NCBI GenBank assembly: GCA_029891385.1
Contig: CM057233.1
Location: 36,067,540 to 36,131,539 of the forward strand
Direction: 5' to 3'
DNA length: 64,000 bases
Source: Erythroxylum novogranatense
Lineage: Eukaryota; Streptophyta; Magnoliopsida; Malpighiales; Erythroxylaceae
Each line of letters opens with the position of its first letter. The stretch's first letter is position 1. The notes under the pieces were generated by a model. The model had not been told where the DNA came from. It worked only from the letters and a program-made list of their open reading frames with translations, and made no database searches. Of the stretch, positions 25,201 through 35,128 are shown in pieces. The position numbers and the translations under genes are program-made.

Positions 25201-28200
25201 GGATCAGGAGAGACAACTGTGTATTTCGAAGGGGCTGTGTTTTTGTTGCAACGAGAAGTTCTCTCCCGGCCATCGCTGCAAGGCCGCGACCCTCAATCTC
25301 ATGGAGATGGCCGATGAAGACGGCGACGGCGCACCAACAGAGGCTTTGGCTGAAAGCGACGGAATAGGGAAATTTGCCAAGATTTCTCTCTTTCCGCCTT
25401 GAGGACAAGGCGAATTTCTAGGAGGGATGCATTGATACGACACCTCCAACACATTAGGAGTCTTATTACGATTAGGAGTCTTATCTTTTATTACGATTAA
25501 AAGTCTATCTTTTATTACGATTAGGAATCTTATTTTTTATTAAGATTAGGAGTCTATCTTTTATTGTGATTAGGAGCCTTATCTTTTATTACGATTAGGA
25601 GTCTATCTTTTATTGCGATTAAGAGTCTAGCATTATAAATATTTGATAGTTAGAGCAAGTAGGGAAGCTTTTGAGAAAATTAATTCCTTTGTTTTGGAGT
25701 TTAGTCCTCTCCATACGGACTGATTTGGGAGTTTAAGATTCTTGCTCTCAAATTTATCAATAAAGTTCTATTATTCAGTTACTTCTATTGTCTTTCTTTT
25801 CTGGTTTCTATCAGTGTGCTTTTGGGTTGTTAGACTATATTATTATATGTAACATTACATGTTTTTTTGGAAAATAACATTACATGTTACTACAAATTGT
25901 GTTCCTCTCCACCAATTTTGGTTGTATGCATTTTGTCTTATTCCTCATGCCACATTCTCATAAACTTTCCCCAAAGGCAAAAATGTAATTCATATCTGTA
26001 TTATTCGCTAGTCCCCTATTAGTATTCCGCCTTAGCCAATGTTACCTTCTTTGAACAAGCACCTTATACCCTTCCTCTTCAATTGACTCATCTCCATCTT
26101 TGCTAAACTTTACTCTACCTATCGACTCCCCTCCCTCAGTAATTTATGATTCTAATTCCTCTTCTTTACCACCATCAAATTCAAGGATACTCCCACCAAG
26201 TGAGAGTATGAAGAGTGATCCTTAGGCTTGGATTACTCCTCTTAATACTATGACTAAACATCTAAGCTAGATTCACCCATTCTCCTCCATATCTAATAAT
26301 TATCATCAGGTCTTTTTCTTTTTCTTTTATTTCAATTTTTCTGTTGTGTCTACCTAAGACGATGGTTGAGGCTTTGACACAATCTAGGTGGCAGGCTATG
26401 ATACTTGAGAAGATGACAAATCTTCATTCTAATGGTACTTAGGAACTTCTACCTTTATCTTTTGCCAAATCATCTATAAGTTGCATATGGGTGTTCACTA
26501 CTAAAGGTCGCCTAAATGATATTGTTGATCACCTTAAGGCTTGCTTCACGTCCAATGGCTACATTTAAATCTTTGTTGTAGACTATGTGAACACACTCTC
26601 TTATGAATAAGATTACTTTGGTTTGACTTGTTATTTCTCTAAATGCCCACTAGCCCTTGCATCATATTGACATTAAGAATGTGTTCTTTTATGTTGCATT
26701 TAAAAGAAAGCCTATATGGAGCAACCACCATGGTTTGCTGCTTATAAGAACTCTTCTAGGTAAATATGTCGACATAAAGAAATTATTTTATGACCTCAGG
26801 CAGTCTCCTTGTGCATAGCTCGGATGAGTAAGTACAACTATTTATGATTTTAGTCTCAAACATTATCATTTAGCCCATTCTATGTTTTATGATAAAGCAT
26901 AACCTATTATTGTATATACATGTCGTCGTCATTATGATTCACTACAAATCTCTAGGTATAGGGCTTCTATAACAACAATTTTCAAACCAATGACCTTGAT
27001 CTTTTAGAGTATATTTTAGGTAATGAGATAGCTTTGTTAACAAAAGGAATTTACCTCTCTGAAAAAATATACTACTAATTTGTTGTAAAAGACTAGGTTA
27101 TTGGAATCTAAACCTATAGATACTCTTAAATATCCCTATCACACCTAATATGTGGGAGGCATATTCTGATCCAGCTATATATCACAAGTTCTTGGTAAGC
27201 TGTTGTACATTAGATAGTTTAGTGAGTCAATATATCCTGTCCTTATGTTGAACATTACCACCACATTTTGTAGAGTACATCAAGAGGCCTCTTGGACAAA
27301 GACTAATGCACCATAATTATGGACATTGATATACAAAGAATTGAAAATGCAAATTATGTAGGTTCACAATTAAATAGTCGTACCACTTCAAACTATTATG
27401 CATTTGAAGGAGGAAACTTAGTCTCAAGGAAGAGCAAAGAGTAGCACATAGTAATGCAAAGGCTGAATACAAGGCCATGTTAATTGCAACATGTGATTTA
27501 TTATAGGTGCATCAACCGTTAGAAGAAATTTGGATTCATTCTTTTAGACCTATGTCACACAAGCCTATGAGATTGATATGCGATAATCAAGCATCACATA
27601 GACAGAGGTGGACTATCATTAAAGAGAAGTATGTCAAAGGAATTGATTACATAGTTCACTATTTCTCAAATCAATCAGTCAATTTGTTTACCAAGTCATT
27701 AGGACGTCTTCAAGTTTCATATTTACTAAACTAAACATAAACATTATAGCTTCGGTCTAATGTGAGGGGGTGTTGAGAATAGTGTATAATTAGCAGGATT
27801 TTTTGTGGAAATTAATTATTCTTATGTGCTTTCATGTATATATTCATACATTGGCAATTAAGGTCAGCTTTCATCCAATTCTCTAAATCAAAGAAGTAAT
27901 TATCAACTGCATATACCTGACAATCCAGCATCTGGATCTGATATGGTTAGAATCTCTGGCTCCACCAATGACCAAGGGAGAATAGAAAATGGGTTCTGAC
28001 CCCTCCCAATTGCATCTTGCAACTTATCAAGAAGATTATTGTTATTATTTTCATCAGATCCTATGCATCTCTCAAGGTAATCCAAGAAACCATGAGAATC
28101 TAAAAACTGGGTTATCTGTCAAATTAAGGAAAGTAAAATGAGGACAAGGAATGTCAACGGACTACATAAAATGCATATGAAGAAGACATGAAACATTTAA

Positions 28201-31200
28201 ACAGTTTATAAAGTAGCCACATTGGTTTGTAACAAGTTCTTGAAAAAAATGATCAATTAGAAAGCAACATCACCATTGGATCTGCCGGTTGGTTAGTTGA
28301 TCGTGACCGCTTCTTTAAAAATGCTTGGGTGTTAAAGTCATGACTTGCAGTATTTTCCTGATGATAGTCAAAATAAGGACAAATAAATAATTGGTATGAA
28401 GGTTAAAAGATAATTTAGTACGATAACAACTTCGAAAAAGGATTACATACAATGAAATTGCGGTAGCCGCCTAAAATTGATGCAAAGAAGTTTAAAAATA
28501 TTAACCTGTACAAGACACAAAAATGTGATTAATCTCAAGAAAATGTGATTAAATTACAAAGAAAGCTCTTGTAACTGTATGTTATTTCAGATAATAGCAA
28601 AACTAGTATCAGCATATAATGGCATTGATGCATATGAATGCCCTAATTTGTGAGGGCATAACTAAACATTATAACTTTGATGTAACAATTTATCGCTCCG
28701 TATATAATGCTGAAAGCTTTGCTCCCTTTGTCCTCTACTTTGATATTTATACTAGTAAAAGAAGCAATAACTAAAAAACAAAGTAATTTGAAAAGATTTG
28801 TCCTTCATATATACTAGAAAGGATAAAGTGTCCTGGAATTCCCTCAAATAATCAGCAGAAGTTTGAGTTTTGTCTGGTTTCTCCAATAATTACCCAGATA
28901 TTGTAGAATTTCCTAAGAAAAGTTGACAATCATTAACTGATGCTACAGATGTAGAATGGAAAACATAGAAAGGAACTCAAAGTACCAAGCATGTCTTTAT
29001 TTCTCTAATAATCAGTTCAGTATACCACGTATATTTCTTTCCAAAGAACTAATCATCTAAGACAATAAAAAGACTAAATATAATGTACCCAACTGAAGGA
29101 AAGCAATAAGTACTTATGAATATTTCAGATGCATCCAAGTATCACCTAAGTTGAAGGTCATGACCCTTATCCCACTTCTTGCTGCAACATTTTGTATACA
29201 ATTCTGAAAAAGTAACTGGACCAGCCTTCATCTGATCTATGCCCACAACATTGGGATGCAAGAGCTCCAGTATTTCACCACGCAAAGAACTTAATTCTGG
29301 CTCTGGAATAGGAGGTATTTCTTCTGATGTGCTAATTTTGTTGTATTCCAGGTCTACAACAACCACCTATAAGGAATGAAGAAGCAAGTTAAATCAAGGC
29401 TCAACAAATTGATCTTTAAAACCTAAAAGCACAAGCATAAACCAACAGGTCAATGGTTGACCACTAAAAACAGAAACAAGTCAGACATGACATCATCCAT
29501 TCACTAGTTGAGCATAAACCGTATTGGCATAGTTAATAGCTATAGAAAATGACAACCAAGGCAGAGTGGTCAAATGCACTACATTTGATGAGACCTAAAT
29601 ATGTCTCCCACATTACACTTCACACTTTGAGATTTGTATTCCAACTGATCTTTTTCTTCTCGGATTAATGTCACAACCATTTTACTCTTTATTATATCTA
29701 AATATAGGTTTGTTCTAGAAATGAGAATTTGTCAGCAACTTCAGGAGGACCTGATTGTTATCATAAGAAGCAACATCGATCAAAGTTTAGTAGTGTTGTT
29801 TCCACACATTCCAAGGTTAGCTCAAGTTGATGGCACTTTAGGGCATCTCCTGGCTAAGTCACAATAAAAGCTCCTTTAGTAGAAACATAAAAAGTAGGTG
29901 AGGAAGGCAATGAACACATAAACCAACAAAGTAGCCATTAGTGCATTCAAAATGGCAGAAATCCTTGTCTAATGAAGTTGGAGCTTTGCATGTTATTTTA
30001 CAGAATTTAAGAACTTGGACGAGCTTTGTTGTTCATGGTGGCATAGTAAAATCAGAAGCAACTCTAAAATTTTGTGAATATATCCTAATTTTGGAACTCT
30101 CTATAACCGGAAGAAAGATTGAACAAATGTTGTCAAAATTTTATGAAAATAACCATACATATAAAACATTGATCTAGAAAAAGTGACGCATTCCAAACTG
30201 AACATTAACTAAGTGGAACATATACATAAATACCATGAAGATTTTTAATTCACAAACAGAACTTACACCATCCATAGCCAGATTTGAAGTATCAACACCA
30301 GAATGGAGACCCATCATATAAGGTGTAGGGGCATCAATGTAGTCTACTCCACTGTAAAATAGTAATGGAATGTAGACATGCTTCAGCAAAACAAAAATAA
30401 ATTGATTAGAATATGGAATATTGAAGAAATCATCATGTCTAGAAAAAATTAAAGAGACATCAACAGTAATATCCAGATGAGACAATAAAATACTACTGGG
30501 AAATTTGAGACAATCTTACCATGTTATTCTAACTAGGAAAAGAAAAATAGGAACCCATGGTATTAGTAACTTACCTGCCACCTAAAAGGATATATTAGAT
30601 GGCAAATGGCCTCAGACACAAGAGTTAAAAGAGAATACCTGCACAATATTAAAAGATATCAAAATTAGTAAACTATATCCTTGTATAACTGAATCCATTT
30701 AAGAACATGAGCTTCCTAACACAAGCAAATAGTTTGAGTTGCACTTAATATAAAAACAAATAGTACCACTCATTAATCTTCAGAAACCAACCCTACAAAG
30801 AACCAATTTCAGTCCTCCTTGAGTTTTTGGGGAAACTCCAACTTAAAGATTAATTGTTCTGAAGATTAATGTTGCAAAGTTTTTCTAAAGCACTTTGTCA
30901 AATTTGTTTCATATAATTATAACAGTATTAGAATTCTCTCAATTGTATTTGACAGAACTTTGTACTTTCTTCAATCAAATACAGTTATTTTGTTAGAGAT
31001 TTAGTATTTGAATAGTTTACCATCCAATTTTACAGTATTGGCATTAGCATGTATTTCCCTACTCTTATAAATAGATGGACTAAAACCTAGTCAATACCAA
31101 GTGACCGTATCCTCTACTTTTCTCTTTCACATGTCCAAATATGCATTTCCACGGGGAAAATGAAGAATAAAAGCAAATATTAGACAATCAAACAATATTT

Positions 31201-34200
31201 AGCAGATATGTAGAGACAAGTTGAGTACATGAAAGTGCAAGAAAAGAATTGATGATATATGTATCAAAAGATGTTGGAGAGAACTCTTTTTTTTGCTCTC
31301 CTCTTCTCCCATGAAACAGTTAAATCTAACCTCTATTTGAATAACTCTTTAAGTTTCAAAGGCCAACTGGAAAAATGTAATTTAAAATAACCAAACATCA
31401 TACTAATTATTTTCCTTTAGTTTATAAATACTTCTTCCCAATCCAATAGTAAATTAAACAAGCCCCCAAGTCTTATGACCAAGTAAGTTTAAAAAAAACT
31501 AAGAAGTTCCATTTTGTTTCCTTTTTCTTCTTGCATTTTCTTTCACTTTTGTGTTTGTGCATGTGTGTGTATCATTTGGCGAATGAAAAGGCCATGGGGA
31601 AGCTTCACTTAGATACCCAAAAGGATATACTCATAGTGTCTCCATATTAGATACGATACACAACTACTAGAATATACATATTGTCAAAAATTTTCCCGCT
31701 GAGAGCTGTGTGGCAACTTAACAACAACTAATTGCAGCAATAAAACCAAAATGCAAAATCCATTGTATTGAAAGTGAAAGGTATACTTGTTGGACCGAAG
31801 CAAAATCCTCCTTTCAAGTAATACAGAAGTGAAAAGTTGGATTAAGTTGTCAACATCCAAGCACTGAACCAGTGGATGAAATGATATCTGCACATCATGA
31901 CATGTTACGTGCCATATATTAGTTTCTGAAGAAAAAATCACAAAATCCCAATTTTGTTGAAACGGGATCTGACTTGGATCACAAAGGACAGATAGGGAGT
32001 TTTACATCAGCAAATGGGAATCCATCTTTTGGTGGAGCATCCACTGAAAGCAAAGAGTTCTCAATAGCAAATAAGACTCGATCCTTCCCAGGAGTAGGTA
32101 TGGGCACATTGGATACCATATATGCTATGACTTCCCACAATGGCTTGCTGAAATTTTGCATAGTTGAGAAAATTAAATGCATCTAAAAGAAATAACATGG
32201 ATTCAACTTTTTGATCTCAGTTGAAATAACAGCATAAATATTTTCATACAAATATTTACAATGTTACAGCGACCACCTGTTTATAGTCATTGGATATTTA
32301 TGCAAAAGACCTTGGTCCACAAATGCCTACATTCAATCTATTGCTCAAAAAATCATGAAAATATGAACTTTCACATGTTGAAGATCTTTACCTACTTCCG
32401 TCAGTTGAAAAACATAGAGCATATAACTCTTCTAGTGCCGCTCGAAGGACTTCGAAACTAGGAGAGCGTGAAACAAGACAAATGCATTTGTCAGCAAATG
32501 AATTTGTTGGTATACGATAGGCCTCAGCAATATCCTCACTAACTGGATCTCGAAAAGCAATGCAACTAACATAAATTTTTGATCCATCACCCTCTGAAAA
32601 AATATACAAAAGGACAAAGAGTTGTTTGAACAATCATTTCATTAGAGAGATAAAATTCTCACGGAATAAGATGAAAATTAAAAAATCATGTGCTAAACAT
32701 GAATTGTGGTCAAAGGCATATAGCTAATGTCTTCAGGTTCTTAAAAGCAATATGCATTCAGATTGAAATCAAATACTGAACATTTCATTTATCCTCCCCA
32801 TTGTATTGTACTTTAGCCTTGGAAGAAGTTGTCTCTCCTAGACATACGCAACACCATGCCCACATCAATGAGGCAATAAGTTGCAAAAAAGTGAACAAAT
32901 TAGATGAATTGAGTTTTCGTTAGCATTGATGAAAAAGGATAAACAACATTGGTTGCCAAGTTAATAGAATTAATTACAACTAAAACTGTTCTAGAATGTA
33001 ACACTTCTCAATAAAAAGAAAATAATTAGGTTTAGGAAATTAGTTGATAGATAGTAATGTTTATACTGTCATTTATAGAGCTTATTCCTAAGCTTCATAG
33101 TCTATTTTTGTTTTCCAACACCTCGTCCATGGTTTTGTACCTTTGGGTATCCCTACCCATTTTTTTCTCTTCTAGGTAGTGACCAGATTAGTTACACATG
33201 AGACTGGCATAGAATATTTCCAAAATTATTGCAAACTAACCAAACTCATTTTTCTTACTTAATTGTAGCAAGTATTTTTACAATCATGATAATGATCCTC
33301 TCTATCACATAGGTTATTATTATCAATGGCCAATGGCTCAATTATTTTTGTGAAGCTAGCACCCCTTGAAAAAGTTAATAGTGACTAAGCCTAGAAAAAA
33401 TGTCTAGAACCCAATTCAAGATCATATAGGACGAACCTCTCCTTATAAGAGACATATAAAACAAAAACCATGCAAAGCATATAAGGAGATTTTGTAAAGG
33501 ACAGGCTATTTAGTTGTCCATATATTAACTACAAACTTAGAAGTATGTTCTCATAACAAATGACACTAAAATGAGCAAAACCTCATTGGGCACTGATTTT
33601 GGTCTCAATGGTCCCAAAATTGGAGGTCATCACGCTCAGTTTTCCTATTCCATTCCTACAAGCGAGGCCTTAACACCTTCCATGGTTAGATAAAGTTCAT
33701 TATTGATTGCACTGAAAAAATTTTAAAAAGGAAAAGCATGAAATCAAACAAACTGCAAGTCAATCAAATTCAATTGAGCTTAATCCTAGTTTGAAATAAC
33801 CTACAAACAATCCCAATCTTTATTGCTCAAGAAGCCACAAACACAGAAATTCGAGGCACATAACAGAAGCAGTTTTGTAAAATATTTTACCAGTTAAAAC
33901 AATAGGATAGCTCCGAGGGAACGTTGAGGAATCAAGAGAATCGTACCCCGACGAGTACAGCTCAACGCCAGCTGGAAGCACACACTGTGACATTGCGAAG
34001 TGATACAATGAGATCAGATCCACAAACAAACAACCACAATGCAATGCAACACCAAGTGAAGAATCACGAATTCAATGGAACAATGAGAGCGTGAAGACAT
34101 ACAGTTGGAAGCTGCGGAGGAGGTGGAGGGTAGAGTGAATGATTGTCGGGAGGGTATTGGTCAAGAAGAGAAGGCAAGTACATCAGTCCCGTTCCATGAA

Positions 34201-34276
34201 ACCCTTTGTTACCGTCAACGGTTCGGATCTCGGGTCCCAGACCGCACACCACGAAGTATTCGAAGATGCGAGCCAT
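7246..34276 (-). CDS. SCD1: SCD1-like DENN/WD40 protein, 30 coding exons
   Basis: Orthologue of Arabidopsis SCD1, which acts with SCD2 and RabE GTPases in exocytic and clathrin-linked traffic needed for cytokinesis, guard-cell division and polar growth. Exons, high to low: 34276-34103, 33984-33891, 32593-32392, 32147-32006, 31887-31787, 30638-30575, 30380-30267, 29366-29146, 28505-28451, 28357-28274, 28115-27917, 20433-20307, 20200-20149, 20061-20017, 19393-19318, 19147-19074, 18992-18942, 18244-18087, 17710-17663, 13086-13029, 12945-12862, 12350-11919, 11589-11525, 11401-11278, 10710-10529, 10428-10357, 10270-10110, 9978-9937, 8885-8677, 7341-7246. All introns are GT..AG and phases agree; total 3606 nt, 1201 residues (Arabidopsis about 1187). 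The start MARIFEYFVVCGLGPE matches the family N-terminus. Split DENN modules fill about residues 1-470 (SYPIVLTEGDGSKI, PTPGKDRVLFAIEN, LLERRILLRSNK). WD40 repeats run from about 840 to the end (LRGHSGAVTAL, VSGSDDQSVIVWD, ending LRLWEATINI). No in-frame stop was seen. Splice sites are by eye. Confidence 0.95.
7342..8676 (-). other. SCD1 intron 29
   Basis: GT at 8676-8675, AG at 7343-7342. Holds an AT-rich simple-sequence tract at about 8125-8290 (TA, TAG and TAA runs); nothing else recognisable. Confidence 0.8.
8886..9936 (-). other. SCD1 intron 28
   Basis: AT-rich intronic sequence between the exon encoding STDGLLRFWENEEG and the exon starting GIRCVKNV. I see no coding remnant or repeat. 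Confidence 0.75.
10948..11075. repeat. 64-bp tandem duplication in SCD1 intron 24
   Basis: Two adjacent units (10948-11011 and 11012-11075) starting AATTATACAAGCAA differ at only a few bases. Confidence 0.9.
13423..13775 (-). repeat. LTR 1 of the three-LTR element (downstream end)
   Basis: 353 bp, TG...CA ends, nearly identical to the LTR at 16900-17252. Confidence 0.95.
13776..15091 (-). pseudogene. Gag of TR-GAG copy A
   Basis: Reads from 15091. N-terminal coiled-coil (VEALESRMTNLEAGIEEMQS), Gly/Asn-rich linker, then a Retrotrans_gag core (WITRAEVYFEVHGTSEEVKI, LTWRKLKQALIDRYGG, QTGTVGEYIEAFEFV). A TGG-to-TGA change near 14293 truncates it at 266 residues; copy B reads tryptophan there. 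The frame beyond (14212-13739) carries a zinc knuckle CFRCGERFHPLHQC and an LEDKAALQGGG tail usually found at the end of gypsy polyproteins. Frame differences relative to copy B exist around 14750-14830. Confidence 0.85.
15173..15502 (-). repeat. LTR 2 (central) of the three-LTR element
   Basis: 330 bp. It differs from the outer LTRs mainly by lacking a 23-bp stretch (GCAGATGCTCCTCACTAACC in the others), which looks like loss of one of two short repeats around AACCAGAGC. Confidence 0.95.
15503..16818 (-). pseudogene. Gag of TR-GAG copy B
   Basis: Same protein as copy A but with separate lesions. The N-terminal part (16818-16579) and core (16569-16321, 16345-15890) are split by frameshifts. 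The core runs past the copy A stop through WLPRGEAGYEGQ and ends at a CGA-to-TGA change near 15890. A zinc-knuckle segment (15792-15466, CFRCGVRFHPLHQC) follows. No pol sequence is present. Confidence 0.85.
16900..17252 (-). repeat. LTR 3 of the three-LTR element (upstream end)
   Basis: 353 bp, TGTTAGGA...TCCTAACA, flanked on the right by target duplication AAATT. Confidence 0.95.
17882..17949. repeat. 34-bp tandem duplication in SCD1 intron 18
   Basis: Two units (17882-17915 and 17916-17949) beginning AGCTAAGTCAGCCGC differ at one base. Confidence 0.9.
20505..20623 (+). repeat. 5' LTR of the old copia element
   Basis: Aligns by eye along its length with 27771-27890, including a shared TACTTTYAYGTATATATTMATACA-like middle part. 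Confidence 0.7.
21327..21461 (+). repeat. Possible LTR end plus primer-binding-like site
   Basis: An AT-rich stretch starting TGTTAGTTTGATAATAGG runs to TAGTATTAGAGCC (21449-21461), two changes from the common tRNA-iMet site TGGTATCAGAGCC. No partner LTR was found, so this is tentative. Confidence 0.35.
21971..22620 (+). mobile_element. Copia-type LTR, primer site and gag start fragment
   Basis: LTR-like sequence 21971-22314 begins TGTTGATATTATTAG and contains a SINE fragment. It is followed by TGGTATCAAAGCC (22315-22327), a good tRNA-iMet primer site. A copia Gag N-terminal motif (LTNYRLNGHNYLEW-like, about 22520-22570) follows. The rest of this element was not found; it may be nested in, or recombined with, the copia element spanning this intron. 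Confidence 0.6.
22027..22130 (+). mobile_element. Au-like SINE, 5'-truncated
   Basis: Contains the hallmark 3' half of plant Au SINEs: ACAGCCTCTTT, GATAAGGTTGCATATACTG, a CCTCCTTAGA block and a tail TACTGGGTTGTTATTGTT. It is flanked by 18-bp duplications (22009-22026 and 22131-22148) with two mismatches. The promoter half is missing. Confidence 0.75.
23044..23690 (+). pseudogene. Ty3/gypsy Gag remnant
   Basis: A frame starting MGDHNNLESDKE has an N-terminal coiled-coil, then the Retrotrans_gag core (GRLEFLIYDGKHNPLA, YHLDGDAQVWFLKLDRDQPG, LHQFGTVKEYQCRFEQLAAR). Two in-frame stops near 23377-23410 break it, including one at a position normally tryptophan (PLA*LSHCE). Nothing of its pol or LTRs is recognisable nearby. 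It is interrupted downstream by the gag-only element at 23835. Confidence 0.75.
23835..24215 (+). repeat. 5' LTR of the gag-only element
   Basis: Contains an internal array of about six imperfect 25-30-bp units of the form TCTTTTATTACGATTAGGAG. Confidence 0.95.
24233..25402 (+). pseudogene. Gag of the complete gag-only element
   Basis: Frames 24233-24682 and 24692-25180 make one Gag after a frameshift. Order: N-terminal MVNTRTSVPIDPQ, a short helical region (ASRLGTIDTLAAKIATLEAN), a partly deleted W..AE core, then YLEGDALDLFSWLNNDQ and IKQTGTVQEYRQEFARRSAR. The C-terminal part (25184-25402) has a zinc knuckle CFCCNEKFSPGHRC and an acidic tail. One stop lies between the core and the knuckle (near 25178). 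The frame ends beside the AGGA-loop hairpin and polypurine run. Confidence 0.85.
25433..25813 (+). repeat. 3' LTR of the gag-only element
   Basis: 381 bp, same ends and internal TTTATTACGATTAGGAG units as the 5' LTR, only a few base differences by eye. Confidence 0.95.
25990..27735 (+). pseudogene. Copia pol remnant (RT and RNase H)
   Basis: Heavily mutated Ty1/copia polymerase. RT N-terminal block near 26360-26560 (EALTQSRWQAMI, MTNLHSNGT, CIWVFTTKGRLND, VDHLKACFTSNGY); an HHIDIKNVFF block near 26660-26690; RNase H end at 27390-27735 (LICDNQAS, KGIDYIVHYFSNQSVNLFTK), followed 30 nt later by the polypurine tract and 3' LTR. Many stops; not functional. Confidence 0.8.
27771..27890 (+). repeat. 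3' LTR of the old copia element
   Basis: Starts TGTTGAGAATAGTG right after the purine tract and ends AAATCA, 26 bp from the SCD1 exon 11 boundary. Confidence 0.75.
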
Positions 34277-34684
34277 CTTCGACTTGGGCGTTTTTCACTT
34301 GGATCTATCAATGCCCCTCTCTAGTATTTTGTAGTCAGGAGTGGACGAGAGAAAGAAAGGCGGGGATGTAATTGAAGGATGCGTTTCAATTGCTCGAAAG
34401 GTGTTCGGTCAAATGCCGTGGAAAATTCTGCATTTTCATTCGACTAGAGAAAGAAATGAGAAGAACGGTAAAAGTTGGCGTTGGTCCGTGGGAATGTGAT
34501 CGAGCGGTTTAGATTTAGTTTAACTCGGCTTTCCAGTGGGAACCTTCAAAGGGGAAATAGACCACGATCAAATCTAATTAGAAACTTAGAATCGAAAAGT
34601 ATGTTCATTAATTTACTTTTTTAATTAACACTTACCTCGGGCTGGGTCAAATTGAATATCGATAACGCGTATAACAGTGCACAC
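34277..34684 (-). promoter_or_regulatory. SCD1 5' UTR and proximal promoter (by position)
   Basis: About 400 bp between the SCD1 ATG and a LINE fragment must contain the transcription start. I could not single out a TATA box or factor sites with confidence. If the LINE fragment is excluded, the compact promoter is short. Confidence 0.45.
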
Positions 34685-35128
34685 TTTTTTGTCACAGCAG
34701 GTGGTCTTATTCGAGATAGCTCGGGTGATTGGTTTGGTAGCTTTGAACAGAATATCGATTAGTGCTCCCCGATCTCGGCAGAACTATAGAGAGTCTATTC
34801 GGGTTTGAATCTATCCTAAGCCCTTGGTTCTCAACGCGTAATACTCAAATTGGATTCTTTCGTGGTCAAGGATCTTCTATCCGACGCAACACATCGGACA
34901 ACGTCGTTTAACCCTCTCATTCTGGGCATCAATGAATTACTTGCTCAGAATTGGGTCGTTTTTACGCGCCACACATATAGAAAGGAAAATCGATGCGCCG
35001 ATTGGCTTGCTAACATTGCTGTTAATCTTGGTCTCGAGATCACCGCTTTTGATAGTGTAGCCTCTGAGTGTGTCACTATCTTTCTTGAGGATATGGTGGG
35101 GGTTAGCCTCCATCGGAAAATCATGTAA
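34685..35128 (+). pseudogene. LINE-type RNase H (RVT_3) remnant
   Basis: Reads GGLIRDSSGDWFGSFEQNID near 34700, then two stops, then 34850-35128 with DSFVVKDLL and VFTRHTYRKENRCADWLANI. These are the typical C-terminal RNase H blocks of plant L1-like elements, where catalytic Asp lies in DS..V and the NRCADWLA block closes the fold. A short A-rich run at 35146-35158 may be its 3' tail. It is head-to-head with SCD1. Confidence 0.75.

Larger units (their letters stand above)
23835..25813 (+). mobile_element. Complete gag-only LTR retrotransposon (TR-GAG type)
   Basis: LTRs of 381 bp each (23835-24215 and 25433-25813), ends TGATA...TATCA. Perfect 5-bp duplication GTGTG (23830-23834 and 25814-25818). 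Primer site TGGTATCAGAGCAGG (24218-24232, tRNA-iMet type). A purine-rich run CTAGGAGGGATGCAT precedes the 3' LTR. The 1.2-kb interior encodes Gag only. The LTRs look nearly identical, so insertion is fairly recent. Confidence 0.93.
20505..27890 (+). mobile_element. Old Ty1/copia retrotransposon with nested insertions
   Basis: Short diverged LTRs of about 120 bp (20505-20623 and 27771-27890) begin TGTTGASAATAGT and end CA. The 3' LTR is preceded by a polypurine tract TGTGAGGGGG (27761-27770). The 5' LTR is followed at once by TGGTGAGCCC, readable as a tRNA-iMet primer site that lost four bases. Flanks share AAGAAG (20498-20503 and 27891-27896), with one extra base at the 5' LTR. Decayed pol lies at 26340-27735. 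It is antisense to SCD1. LTR divergence and numerous stops make it much older than the nested element at 23835-25813. Confidence 0.75.
20434..27916 (-). other. SCD1 intron 11, enlarged by nested retrotransposons
   Basis: The 7483-nt intron (GT at 27916-27915, AG at 20435-20434) is almost wholly an inserted copia element and its nested insertions. Removing 20505-27890 and one copy of the AAGAAG duplication leaves about 91 nt, a normal plant intron size. The insertion lies about 20 nt from the donor site and about 70 nt from the acceptor. Confidence 0.85.

Noticed and set aside
34064..34371. Plus-strand frames over SCD1 exon 1
   Set aside because: Antisense shadows; the minus strand matches the SCD1 N-terminus and has a proper splice donor at 34102.
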